NCBI RefSeq assembly: GCF_013369485.1 | Contig: NZ_JABWEB010000016.1 | Span: 43,686 to 107,685 of the forward strand | Direction: 5' to 3' | Length of the DNA stretch: 64,000 nt | DNA from: Massilia sp. BJB1822 | GTDB taxonomy: Bacteria; Pseudomonadota; Gammaproteobacteria; Burkholderiales; Burkholderiaceae_D | Shown here: in pieces, positions 36,801 through 44,433 of the stretch | How positions within the stretch are numbered: position 1 is the stretch's first letter | Layout of the letters: each line of letters begins with the position of its first letter | The notes under the pieces: model-generated | What the model saw: only the letters and a program-made list of their open reading frames with translations | Told to the model about the DNA's origin: nothing | Database searches by the model: none | Made by a program: the position numbers and the translations under genes

Positions 36801-37551
36801 GGCGGGCGGTATCGTGCAATTGCACCTGCAAGGCGCGCTGGACGGGATTGGCATGGCCCTGGCCAGGATCGGACAAGTGCGCGAGCGCTGCCGTCAGGCG
36901 CTCACGCAAGGGACCGATCCGGTAGCGGCTTTTGACGACATCGGTCTCGGCCATGGCCAGCTGCATGTCCTGGATACTCCTGCGCAGCTCGGCCAGGTAG
37001 CGGACGTTCTGATTCAAACGCTGGCTCTCCTGCTGCACCTCCGCCGCAGTATCCCTGGCCTGGCTATCGACCTGGCGTATCTTACTTCGTGCCGACCGGG
37101 CAGACTGCCCAATCTGAGCGAGCACCTGGCGAATGGTGCTGGCCTGCTCCGTGTAGTAGGCCACATTTGCCAGCCGATTCTGCACCACCTGCTGCATGCT
37201 GCGGTGTTCCCGCGCGAACGCGATGTGGTAGCGCGGCGTATTGGCCTCGCCCCGTAGCTGTAAGCCATTGCTAATGACCTCGGCGGCCTTGAGGTTGGCA
37301 ACAATGCGCGCGGACACCTGATCCAATTGCTCAACGTTCTCGGCCTTGCCAAGTTCAAAGAAATCCGATGCCATATCCTGCACGGTGTAGCGCAAACGCA
37401 GCGCATCGGCATACAGGGGGATGGTCTGCCCGGTCAAGCGATATACATGGTTCTCGATGCCTTTCACGACCAATACGCTGGTGGCCGCCATCACCGCCAG
37501 CCCGGCCAGGAGGACCGCCGTACTGCTGATCAACTTGGTCTTAATTTTCAC
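33862..37551 (-). CDS. Membrane hybrid histidine kinase (sensor-HAMP-HisKA-HATPase-REC-REC-HPt)
   Basis: 1229 residues from a GTG preceded by GGGG; a TTG eleven codons upstream has no better site. First membrane segment 8-28, a large helical periplasmic region (about 30-465), second segment 467-492, HAMP, then HisKA with His 568 (FLAKMSHEIRTPMNGVLGM). HATPase follows with LLNNATKF and DTGIGM, GTGLGL. Two receivers (AIVDMRMPG and ILMDCQMPEMDG Asp motifs) and a C-terminal HPt (AAHTLKSSCANVGA) complete a phosphorelay. It lies 63 bases after a periplasmic binding protein gene and overlaps the GGDEF-EAL gene, so it very probably senses the ligand-bound binding protein and drives c-di-GMP output. 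Confidence 0.9.
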   Translation of the reverse strand: MKIKTKLISSTAVLLAGLAVMAATSVLVVKGIENHVYRLTGQTIPLYADALRLRYTVQDMASDFFELGKAENVEQLDQVSARIVANLKAAEVISNGLQLRGEANTPRYHIAFAREHRSMQQVVQNRLANVAYYTEQASTIRQVLAQIGQSARSARSKIRQVDSQARDTAAEVQQESQRLNQNVRYLAELRRSIQDMQLAMAETDVVKSRYRIGPLRERLTAALAHLSDPGQGHANPVQRALQVQLHDTARLLLDPQAGLLVLRANVFANGELEVAYRSLRGQIAGTLAAAHQRLAEERDPIELQLAVGRDRLAAANRYRDIAARIEDASGEINLAVNTISIDVGEVMLGSSAGLVAGLQADMLRLIGAVHHDVAAMQALLQSIGQRDLQAEVGAIDIFLETVRRSVEQLIVAKTSVLASQVALNKAIDHVRAFERQQVAYTEQQVARISEQQNRVVAQVLERVRNAFVLILGIALALLLACVAIAGMISLSIARPLARLSGAIDHIRSGLDLSVRVQQHGNDELGVLINGFNGMLAEVEQRDIALKQAKAEADAANRAKSEFLAKMSHEIRTPMNGVLGMTELLQRTELSPKQQRFVQTVHRSGESLLSIIDDILDFSKIEAGKLVLEQIPFDLRQVIDDVVALFADGIQRKAIEFTCRVADDVPQHVLGDPVRLRQILTNLLNNATKFTERGEISVEVTRVGPGRICLQVADTGIGMTPEAAAAVFEPFRQADSTTSRKYGGTGLGLAIIKQLAEMMGGAIVLTSGLGLGSRFAVTVAFETVAQAGVPAAPIARASFGGLNVLIVDDNETNRNILLQYAIEWQMAAASAADGAGALALLQRAQSNGRPFDLAIVDMRMPGIDGIELVRLIKADASMAALRIIMLSSLDASAGLRQVLALGVDYCLTKPVRMGELLGCVEAISGVGAPVRPALSGAPVPAPDRLAPVGAHMLLVEDNAINQEIALAMLEDTGYEITLADNGRRALAAWQQREFEVILMDCQMPEMDGFEATSRLRQLEVECGRRRTPVIALTANAILGDREHCLDAGMDDYIVKPYTRQMLLEVLSRWSLAPPAAPLRLSEGAEPAGPPHATAPIRAVEASPEITLLAEAGEPAALDPAALQNLRAMRRPGRPDVLGRIIDLFYLDAPRLLDELQVAAQASDAQALRLAAHTLKSSCANVGALRLSGTCREIEQCARGNDVDSALAHIHGIQGELDRVLAALAIEKETV

Positions 37552-37614
37552 GGGATGCCCCAACGGAATACGGCATGCGGACAAACCGATACTGATCTGG
37601 CGCGCGACATAGCA

Positions 37615-38766
37615 CTAATCACCCGGCGGCACGACAGGAACAATCTTGCCGTCCACAATACGGGTCAGGAACACGGTCGTCGACGCCTGGTGATTGTCCG
37701 GGCGCAGCGTCAGCCGCAGGCCACCGATGTCAAACTGGTCGAACGCCTCGAAACTCTGGATCAGACGCTCCCGCGTCAGGCCGGGGCCAGCCTGAAGCAT
37801 GGCCGCCACCATCGCTTTGGCCGCAATGCATCCCTCAAAATTCACAAAGGACAGCCGGCTGCCCGGCACATACCTGTTCAACAAGGCGGCGCAATCGGCG
37901 GCGACGGGAAGGCTATGGTCATCCGGCAGCGGCACCACCTGCGAAATCAGCATACCGTTGCCTTCAGCACCGAGCAGTTGCAACAAGCTGTCGGTGCCGA
38001 CAAAGGAGACGGTCGCCAGGCTCGCCTTCAGCCCGGCCTTGCCGGCCTCGCGCACGAAGGCCGCCACCGGCGTATACGGTCCAACCATGACGACGACCTC
38101 CAGATCCTGCCCAACCAGGGCCGCCAGCGCCGCCTTGACCGCGATGGTGCCCCGCTGGAAGGAACCCTTGGCGACCAATTCCAAACCGCGCCGCTTCAAG
38201 GCACGCACAGTCCCATCCAGCACGGCGTGACCGAAACCATCGTCCTGGTACATGACGCCAAAGCGTTTGGCACCCAAGCTGACAAAATACTGCACCAGCG
38301 CATCCGATTCATCGTCATAGCTGGCGCGGTAGTTAATAATTTCACGCACCACCGGCCGGCGCAGGGCCATGGCGCCGGTAAAGGCGCCCACCAGCGGCAC
38401 CTTCATTTCCTGAACGATGGGAATCACGGCATTGGTGGTGGGCGTGCCCACATAGCCGAACAAGGAAAATATCTGTTTTTCCTCGATCAGCATCAAGGTC
38501 TGGTCCACTGCCCGGTCGGGATCGTAGCCATCGTCCGCCACCACCAGCTCGATGCGTCGGCCGTAAACGCCGCCCCGGCTGTTCACGTCCTGGAAGACGG
38601 CGGTAGCGCCATCGCGCATGGCGCGCCCCAAGCCGGAGGCGGCGCCGGTCTGTGCATTGACCATACCCAGCCGGATCTGGGTATCGTTCACACCCGGTTC
38701 ACCGGCATAGCCGGGCGCCAATACCAACATGCATGCCAACAAGCACCATACGAGCCGCAACCCCAT
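37615..38766 (-). CDS. Periplasmic ligand-binding protein (Peripla_BP_6, Leu/Ile/Val/urea type)
   Basis: 383 residues; GGAGG precedes the ATG. Signal peptide about 1-21 (ending GYAGEP). IRLGMVNAQTGAASGLG and IELVVADDGYDPDRAVD are standard openings of family 6 binding proteins, with FVGTDSLLQLLG and YVPGSRLSFVNFEGCIAAK later. No ABC permease or ATPase genes are nearby; instead it heads an operon with a membrane hybrid kinase. It therefore probably acts as a signal receptor presenting its ligand to the kinase sensor domain rather than in transport (inference from context). Ligand not predictable: amino acids, urea and short-chain amides are possible. Confidence 0.85.
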   Translation of the reverse strand: MGLRLVWCLLACMLVLAPGYAGEPGVNDTQIRLGMVNAQTGAASGLGRAMRDGATAVFQDVNSRGGVYGRRIELVVADDGYDPDRAVDQTLMLIEEKQIFSLFGYVGTPTTNAVIPIVQEMKVPLVGAFTGAMALRRPVVREIINYRASYDDESDALVQYFVSLGAKRFGVMYQDDGFGHAVLDGTVRALKRRGLELVAKGSFQRGTIAVKAALAALVGQDLEVVVMVGPYTPVAAFVREAGKAGLKASLATVSFVGTDSLLQLLGAEGNGMLISQVVPLPDDHSLPVAADCAALLNRYVPGSRLSFVNFEGCIAAKAMVAAMLQAGPGLTRERLIQSFEAFDQFDIGGLRLTLRPDNHQASTTVFLTRIVDGKIVPVVPPGD

Positions 38767-38979
38767 AGGTAGCCTCCGTTGCTTTCTTTCATCTCAACGT
38801 GAATAGTAAGCATGATGAGTATGGCAAAAATTGCTTGCCCAAAACTCACAGATAGTCACGTTTTGCCACCACACGGGCGCAGCCCATCACTGAGTGTCGG
38901 CGGGCAGGTTGGGTTGAGGCGAGCGACAGCCAAAACCAGGCCGTTGGAAGACCTACGGCCGTCGTCCGCACGGCGCAAG

Positions 38980-39010
38980 AAAAAGGGGCGCCTCGCAAAG
39001 AGCCGCCCCT
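38980..39010 (-). terminator. Rho-independent terminator of the leftward gene ending at 39041
   Basis: On the minus strand AGGGGCGGCTC pairs with GAGGCGCCCCT (one mismatch) and is followed directly by TTTTT. It lies 31 bases after the stop of the hypothetical gene and ahead of the binding-protein promoter, so it separates the two leftward units. Confidence 0.7.
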
Positions 39011-39040
39011 AACCATGGATTTTCCAACGTCGCACGACAC

Positions 39041-39439
39041 CTATTGCGTCACGTCGACAAGTGCCATTTTAACTATCGCTACGCTAGCCATGCGCGCAGC
39101 GGCCCTGTTACGGATGGCCTCCTCGCGTGCGCACACCCTGTACGCCCGTCCCCACAAGAAGCCACGCGGACAATCGCAATGGCAGCCCAATCTGGCTCCG
39201 TCGCCGCGCGCGGCAGCGAAGCCTGCGTGCCACATGCCAGCCATCCAAGCCGCGCCAGCGAGCACCTGCGGCATCGCGGTAATGCCCACAAAGTAAGCGT
39301 CATAGCCGATCCGGTATATCTGCTGGAAGGCCTCGTCGAGTCTTACCACTGTTTCAGGATGAGACGGATGGTACGCAGCACGCGCCAGTTCCAGTTCAGC
39401 AAACTCGGCCTGCCCTACAACCTGTTCGATGTCATCCAC
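39041..39439 (-). CDS. Hypothetical protein
   Basis: 132 residues from a GTG with GGGAGG upstream. Acidic, helical start (MDDIEQVVGQAEFAELELAR) followed by HPSHPETVVRLDEAFQQIYR, a hydrophobic stretch (YFVGITAMPQVLAGAAWMAG), a Cys pair (CHCDCP) and a basic C-terminus. It overlaps the stop of the upstream hypothetical gene by eight bases, so the pair is translated together. No family recognised. Followed by a clear terminator. Confidence 0.55.
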   Translation of the reverse strand: MDDIEQVVGQAEFAELELARAAYHPSHPETVVRLDEAFQQIYRIGYDAYFVGITAMPQVLAGAAWMAGMWHAGFAAARGDGARLGCHCDCPRGFLWGRAYRVCAREEAIRNRAAARMASVAIVKMALVDVTQ

Positions 39440-39740
39440 GGTGCCCTCCCTGCGATAGCTCTCCGGCACATAAGATATGCTCCTGCGCAGCGCCCAACCC
39501 GGCCTCATCGACTCCACCGTAGCGGTAGCAGATATCTCTAGCGGAACACAAAACACCGGTCGCCAGGTTGCAGAAACAGGCGCAAATCCGGTCGGTGCGG
39601 ATGAATGGCGTACCGTCCCGCGCCTGCAGGCATCTTCCCGGCGCCACCGCTTCCAGGCGCGCAATGACTGCGTCAACAACGACCTGCTGACCCGGATACC
39701 GGGCCGCGCCGCCGACCTCATCCATCTGATTTCGTTTCAT
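39432..39740 (-). CDS. Hypothetical Cys-containing small protein
   Basis: 102 residues from the second of two adjacent ATGs, with GGAGG at correct spacing. Central part VVVDAVIARLEAVAPGRCLQ then CACFCNLATGVLCSARDICY holds five cysteines in 20 residues, possibly a metal site. Overlaps the start of the next gene downstream. Unknown family; probably accessory-element cargo. Confidence 0.5.
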   Translation of the reverse strand: MKRNQMDEVGGAARYPGQQVVVDAVIARLEAVAPGRCLQARDGTPFIRTDRICACFCNLATGVLCSARDICYRYGGVDEAGLGAAQEHILCAGELSQGGHRG

Positions 39741-39863
39741 CATATCCTCCATCACGCCCACACAACGCTGTTTTCCCTGTCCCACCAACACGCCACCGCC
39801 GCGCCACACCGGCGTGTCCGGTACGCATACAGACGGTTGAAACGTCCACACTCCGTGCCTATC

Positions 39864-40157
39864 ATGAGTACCAGCCCATTGCGTGGCCACAAGCGCCAGC
39901 AAACGGGATTTGTATCGATTAGGAGGGTGCCGGACTGGCACAGGAACATGCTGCGACTGGGACAACATATTCGACTGACATCAGCGGAGATCGCGTACTT
40001 CATCTACCTCACCGATATCGAACCGGTGGGGATCAAAAGTCTCGATGACCTCAATGCCTACATCAAGCGCTGCAAGCGCCACTACTGGGGGCACTCCAGC
40101 CAGACGCGCCAGCTGCATCGCCTGATCGACGAGGCACTGGCGCGCTGCATTGCATAA
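39864..40157 (+). CDS. Hypothetical protein, basic with helical C-terminus
   Basis: 97 residues if the ATG at 39864 is used, which has no obvious binding site; later starts exist (ATG in HRNMLRLGQ). The C-terminal part (LTSAEIAYFIYLTDIEPVGI, then IKSLDDLNAYIKRCKRHYWG) is strongly protein-like with periodic hydrophobics. Lone rightward gene between leftward small genes. Family not recognised. Confidence 0.4.
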   Translation: MSTSPLRGHKRQQTGFVSIRRVPDWHRNMLRLGQHIRLTSAEIAYFIYLTDIEPVGIKSLDDLNAYIKRCKRHYWGHSSQTRQLHRLIDEALARCIA

Positions 40158-40172
40158 ACACCGATCAGATGT

Positions 40173-40634
40173 TCAGCCTTGCTTGGCACGGCGACCGGCA
40201 GGTTTTTCCTGCGCTGGTGGCGCATCTTGGGTCTGGCTGGCATTTGCGCCCCGCCCGATCTTGCTCAACTGGGTGATCGCAGGTTCCGCGTGCGGTGCGG
40301 CGCATGCCATGCCGGCGGCGCCGCAAAAGCGCAGTGTCTTGACCGCCATACTGCATGGCAGGACGAACACACCATACAGTAGCGCGCGGACCACAACGCC
40401 GACCCTGCGTGCCCGCATGATGCGGGCCTTCTCGCGGCGCAGCGACTGGCGGCACCGCAGATACAGGCCAGCATGCCTGGCCTTCACTTGACTGTCCTGA
40501 TCCATGTAAGCAATCAGTTCGGCGGCCACGGACGGATCGGTCACACGCCGATAAAACTCCGCCCAAACCCGGTCTTCTTCGCGGTCGATATGGCGCTCCC
40601 GCTTTGAACCACGATACTCACTGTCTTTGTGCAT
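40173..40634 (-). CDS. Hypothetical small membrane protein
   Basis: 153 residues; GGAGGGCATC precedes the ATG. Highly charged N-terminus (RGSKRERHIDREEDRVWAEF), helical region DPSVAAELIAYMDQDSQVKA, one membrane segment about 90-112 (VVVRALLYGVFVLPCSMAV), then a Pro/Ala-rich and basic tail. Probably an inner-membrane protein with cytoplasmic N-terminus. Neither orthologous family nor function recognised. It belongs to a set of small leftward genes in the accessory region. Confidence 0.55.
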   Translation of the reverse strand: MHKDSEYRGSKRERHIDREEDRVWAEFYRRVTDPSVAAELIAYMDQDSQVKARHAGLYLRCRQSLRREKARIMRARRVGVVVRALLYGVFVLPCSMAVKTLRFCGAAGMACAAPHAEPAITQLSKIGRGANASQTQDAPPAQEKPAGRRAKQG

Positions 40635-40739
40635 GATGCCCTCCGATGAAATGCAGCGGGAGCACCGGCTCCCGAAGCGGGAACAACCGTGTTCCCGCAT
40701 CAGGTTCTGACACGATGACTGCTTTTTGCCCCCTACCTG

Positions 40740-40994
40740 TCAAGACCTCATGCCCTGCACGGCATGGGCTTGCTTGAACTGGCTATTTTCAACCGTGTGG
40801 ACGCCACTACTCATGTGGCCACAGTCACGACAGAACACACGCCAGTACAGGTGCATGTAGTCCCCTTCCTGCACTTCCCAGCAGCGGTACCGCGCCTCCG
40901 TGCTGGGGCAGCTCGGGCAGACATCCCGATAGCAGACCTCATCTGGATTGTCTTCCGGCGTGGTATCGCCAGTTTGCTGCGCATCAGTTTTCAT
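40740..40994 (-). CDS. Small zinc-ribbon protein
   Basis: 84 residues; GGGAGG precedes the ATG. CPSCPSTEARYRCWE and later VFCRDCGHMSSG place two CxxC knuckles 28-30 residues apart, a typical zinc ribbon. It overlaps the upstream hypothetical gene by four bases (ATGA), implying coupled translation. Resembles small zinc-binding regulators of mobile elements, but I cannot name the family. Confidence 0.6.
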   Translation of the reverse strand: MKTDAQQTGDTTPEDNPDEVCYRDVCPSCPSTEARYRCWEVQEGDYMHLYWRVFCRDCGHMSSGVHTVENSQFKQAHAVQGMRS

Positions 40995-41332
40995 GACTGC
41001 CTCCCTGCTGAATAACGGGGCCATCCCCACAGCGCTTTCGCGCCGCACGACACACCGGCCGGCGCCTGCAGCAATGCCGCCCTGCCCTGCCGCCTGCCCT
41101 GCGCGGAAAAGGAAGGGGCACACCGGATGGCACGCAGCCAATGGTGTTGATGCCGACCGGACAGCCAAGCCGGCCACCTGAACGAAAAAAGGCGCGCCCG
41201 ATGCGGCTTGCCTGAACGCAGGCCTGCACGCAGGCCATCGGCTTTCGGTAACCCTTCAACCACCTGGCGTCCACCGCCCACCAGCATGCACAGCGCCGAC
41301 TGCGGCGCACGATCATAAATTGCGTGAGACAT
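40991..41332 (-). CDS. Hypothetical protein coupled to the zinc-ribbon gene
   Basis: 113 residues from an ATG with GAGGAG upstream. The N-terminal half (MSHAIYDRAPQSALCMLVGG) looks like a real protein; the C-terminal half is Arg/Ala/Trp-rich and may be the result of a frameshift or low-complexity drift. The stop overlaps the start of the zinc-ribbon gene (ATGA), the main argument that the frame is translated. Confidence 0.4.
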   Translation of the reverse strand: MSHAIYDRAPQSALCMLVGGGRQVVEGLPKADGLRAGLRSGKPHRARLFSFRWPAWLSGRHQHHWLRAIRCAPSFSAQGRRQGRAALLQAPAGVSCGAKALWGWPRYSAGRQS

Positions 41333-41905
41333 GACGACTCTCCTCAAAAAGAAGAAGACACCAGTGCCCCGGCACGGGGATGCTGATGTCCCCGTGAATG
41401 CCATACCGAAATGCGGCATGGCAAGGCAGACGCGCAACGCGCAAGGGCGGCCCATGGATCAGGCGAACCAGGGCCGCAATCATGGAAGCGTGAATAGGAA
41501 AACTTCCCAGGGTACGGGCAATGGAACACACCCATACCAGTCTGGCCCGACCAGATGTCAGGTCTGCAGCAGTCGCTTGGCGCGACAGGACCGGCGGGAA
41601 CGTCGGTCATTAAAGGACGGGTTACGACCGCAACGCCTGCGACGACAACACCGCAGGATCCTGTCAGCAAGCCGCGATGGCATGCGACAGGAGCATTGTG
41701 AGAACGATTCTCACGGTTAGCGGGTTCATTCTTGCACTGGCGGCGGGCCGATTCAAGATCGAACGGGACAAACGTTCACCGGAATCGTATCCCCGGAGCG
41801 CGTTGATGGCGTGCCCGGCCCCACGCCACTGATCCCTCGTAAAACATCATTACCATCCATCGATCTGCTTAAGGAAACACTGAGTAAATAGCTGAAGTGA
41901 CTTCC
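41333..41905. other. Intergenic region containing a Fur-box-like palindrome
   Basis: About 570 bases. A 129-codon rightward frame (41331-41720) is rejected as a gene: low complexity, basic, no family. The palindrome at 41698-41714 is the only structured site. No iron-uptake gene lies nearby. Confidence 0.35.
41698..41714. promoter_or_regulatory. Palindrome GTGAGAA-CGA-TTCTCAC, Fur-box-like
   Basis: Perfect 7-3-7 inverted repeat; its core also fits the 7-1-7 half-site spacing of Fur boxes (TGAGAAC-G-ATTCTCA). No gene starts within 190 bases on the right; the nearest right-hand gene is leftward and ends at 41906. It may be an orphan operator left after loss of its gene. Confidence 0.35.
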
Positions 41906-43003
41906 CTAGGCATAGGTTTCCGCCAGCAGGGCATCCCCTACATCGCCCAATTTCTGGTAATCGAAACTGGCATTAGTCAACACGACAACAGTATGACCAT
42001 CTTGTAGGGTGCGACGTGCGAGGATCCTGAAACCGCCATTCGATCCATCTTGCCATGCGCACTCACGTGCCATGCCGGCCACCATTTCGGTGCGCGTACG
42101 CCCACCCAAGGCATAGTGTTGGTCCGGCATGTTGACGCGCATCAGTGTTTGTCGTGACGATGTGCTCAGGATGCCGTCAGCGCGAAGAACGCCATCCATC
42201 AGCTTGAGGAGGTCGGCGCCGGTAGCATAGAAGCCACCTGCCATTGCCATATAGTCCGGCAAGCCGCTTATCTTTCGCTCGGGAAGCGGCAGTAACTTTG
42301 CGTAACCAATTGCCATCCCCGTGACATCTGAGGACAGGCCAGTAAAAATGCCGGAATCGTTCAATCCCAATGGGGTGATCAGCAAAGTTCGCACAAGCTC
42401 GCTATAGCTTTTCTGGGTGGCCACTTCAACGACGGCCTTGGCGACCAACCAGTTTGCATGCGAATAGTCCCATGCCGTGCCTGGTCTGAACAACAGATCA
42501 CCGCTGGCATAGCGGTGTACTGCCTCCATTTGGGGGAGTTCTATCAACTTTATAGCGGGGTCAGCCTTCCGGGCAGCATTGATGTCATTTGGAATACCAC
42601 TGCTGTGGCTCATCAGATGACGCAGCGTGACATGATTGCCGATATCTTTTCTATATTGCGGCAGATAGACCGCGATAGGCCTATCCAGGGCAAGCAAGTT
42701 CTGCTCAACGAGTTTCATGACAACGATCGCCGCTATCCATTTTGAAACTGATCCTGTCTCAAACCGGGTTGTTATCGTCATCGGCAACCCGGCTTCCGCA
42801 TTTGCCATCCCGTACCCGCGCAGGAAGTCAATTTTGGCATTCCGCCCCGCGAGTACGACCCCGTTAAAACCATCTTTTTCAACAAAATGGTTCATCAGTT
42901 CATCAAAACGGGGATTTTTGCCCATCGTCGCCTCGCTTGCTTGAGCGAAGAAAGGCCATGCGAATACAGTCCCTGCCATACATAACCATTGACGACGTTG
43001 CAT
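41906..43003 (-). CDS. Secreted serine hydrolase (class C beta-lactamase family)
   Basis: 365 residues from the ATG after GGGGGAG. Signal peptide about 1-27, starting MQRRQWLCMAG, a possible twin-arginine type. SxxK is SVSK in TGSVSKWIAAIVVM; the Tyr motif is YSH in WDYSHANWL (YSN in beta-lactamases). TVVVLTN near the C-terminus takes the place of the KTG strand. Probable periplasmic esterase or D-aminopeptidase rather than an antibiotic-resistance enzyme. Downstream (left) of an AraC-type gene but separated by 390 bases, so not clearly linked. Shares the family but not close identity with the enzyme at 15718. Confidence 0.85.
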   Translation of the reverse strand: MQRRQWLCMAGTVFAWPFFAQASEATMGKNPRFDELMNHFVEKDGFNGVVLAGRNAKIDFLRGYGMANAEAGLPMTITTRFETGSVSKWIAAIVVMKLVEQNLLALDRPIAVYLPQYRKDIGNHVTLRHLMSHSSGIPNDINAARKADPAIKLIELPQMEAVHRYASGDLLFRPGTAWDYSHANWLVAKAVVEVATQKSYSELVRTLLITPLGLNDSGIFTGLSSDVTGMAIGYAKLLPLPERKISGLPDYMAMAGGFYATGADLLKLMDGVLRADGILSTSSRQTLMRVNMPDQHYALGGRTRTEMVAGMARECAWQDGSNGGFRILARRTLQDGHTVVVLTNASFDYQKLGDVGDALLAETYA

Positions 43004-43393
43004 TTCTAGCTCCCCCAAAAATGGGTTGACGAAATTGGCATGATCATGCGGATCCCTGATTCTCTGAGTTGATAATACGTTGAAATGCCTGCAACAAGGT
43101 CCAGTGCTCCAGCGTGTCCAGGGCCACGAAGAACATCTCAGCGGTCAACGGCTCGCACCGAAATACCGCAATACCATCAGCGACACCTGGTGCGGCCTCG
43201 GCCGCATGCCCAAATGGCTGGTGGGGAAGAGTAGAGCCGACCATCTCGTTAATAGGCTGCCAGCTGACCAGCGCCTACCGAGCCCTGGCGCCAGACATCA
43301 TCAGCATGTACGCCGGCGTTCAGCCAGCAACTGCCGTTGCACGTTCCAAGCCATGCTCCTGCATCGCATCAGGCGACCTCCCATGCCGCCGCC
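43004..43393. other. Intergenic region, possible gene relic
   Basis: About 390 bases. A leftward frame (43044-43244) ends FFVALDTLEHWTLLQAFQRI, which looks like part of a real helical protein but has neither binding site nor continuation. Probably degenerate sequence left by an insertion or deletion. Confidence 0.3.
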
Positions 43394-44362
43394 CTATGGC
43401 TGCGGCATGCTCACCTGCTTGTCCCTGTACTGACGGGGCGAACATTGCATGATGCGCTTGAACGCGTGGCTAAACGCGCTATCGGAGTCATAGCCCAAGC
43501 TCTGCGCGATCACGGAAATGCTGGCGTGATGTGATTTCAGCGACCGCGCGGCCAACTGCATGCGCCAGCGCAGGACGTACTCCAACGGCGCGACGCCAGC
43601 TTTCTGCTTGAAGCGCAAGGCAAAGGTCGAGCGGGATACGCCTGCGATATGGGCCATCGCTGCGACCGTCCAGGCGCGCGCAGGATCGGCGTGGATCGCC
43701 TGGATGGCGGCACCAATGCGGCGATCAGCCACCGCCAGCAACCACCCCGGCGTGGTATTGCCTTCCTGGGCCAGATACAAGCGCAGCACCTGTACCAGCA
43801 TCAGGTGGCCGAGATGACGCACCATGATCGCACTGCCCGGCGCCGGCGCGGCCAGCTCATGGGCAAGCCGCTGCAGCGCCCAGTTCAGCACCTGCGCCTG
43901 ATCTGAACCGCCTTTGATAACGGCGACCGGCGGCAAACCATCAAATAGCAGGCTGGCCTCTTCACCAAAGGCAAAGCGCCCGCCAATCAGGAAGAACGCA
44001 TCGCCCGGGCCGTAGCACGCCACACCATTGCTCGCATGACGGTAAATTTCATCGGACGCGATCGCCGGCAGCGCCAAGTCGCTGCACAGCGAAAACGCGC
44101 GCTGGCGCGACAGCAAAAAGCAATCGCCCGCCTGGAGTCGAATGGGGTGTTCCATGCCGTCCACGGCCAACCAGCACGCCCCATCCACGACGGCATTGAA
44201 CTTGATCCCTTCTGGCGGCGGAAAATTGATGGCCCACTTTCCACCGGCTTTTAGGCCGGCGAAAACAGAGCTTTGCATATTCAGGACGGAGAGGACGTCC
44301 GACAGGGGATCCATGGCAAATTCGGACGATCTCGACAAAGAATTAGCGTTTTTTGCATTCAC
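43394..44362 (-). CDS. AraC-family regulator with cupin N-terminus
   Basis: 322 residues if the GTG start is used (an ATG sixteen codons later, MDPLSDVL, is the alternative). N-terminal sensor (20-190) resembles Cupin_6 regulators: NAVVDGACWLAVDGMEHPIR, LQAGDCFLLSRQ. The C-terminal AraC double HTH includes WTVAAMAHIAGVSRSTFALR and SISVIAQSLGYDSDSAFSHA. Divergently transcribed from the SDR gene 71 bases away, so it likely activates or represses that gene in response to a small hydrophobic ligand. Confidence 0.85.
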   Translation of the reverse strand: MNAKNANSLSRSSEFAMDPLSDVLSVLNMQSSVFAGLKAGGKWAINFPPPEGIKFNAVVDGACWLAVDGMEHPIRLQAGDCFLLSRQRAFSLCSDLALPAIASDEIYRHASNGVACYGPGDAFFLIGGRFAFGEEASLLFDGLPPVAVIKGGSDQAQVLNWALQRLAHELAAPAPGSAIMVRHLGHLMLVQVLRLYLAQEGNTTPGWLLAVADRRIGAAIQAIHADPARAWTVAAMAHIAGVSRSTFALRFKQKAGVAPLEYVLRWRMQLAARSLKSHHASISVIAQSLGYDSDSAFSHAFKRIMQCSPRQYRDKQVSMPQP

Positions 44363-44433
44363 AGTCCCGATTTTAACCCGGACAATGCCGAACGCATGCT
44401 TCCCCCACCTACCTCCGACACAAAGGATGCCTC

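Noticed and set aside
37327..38772. 481-codon rightward frame over the binding protein and kinase
   Set aside because: Opposite strand encodes a signal-peptide-bearing binding protein and a histidine kinase with full motifs.
41331..41720. 129-codon rightward frame
   Set aside because: Arg/Gln-rich low-complexity product without family; starts in the ribosome-site region of a leftward gene.
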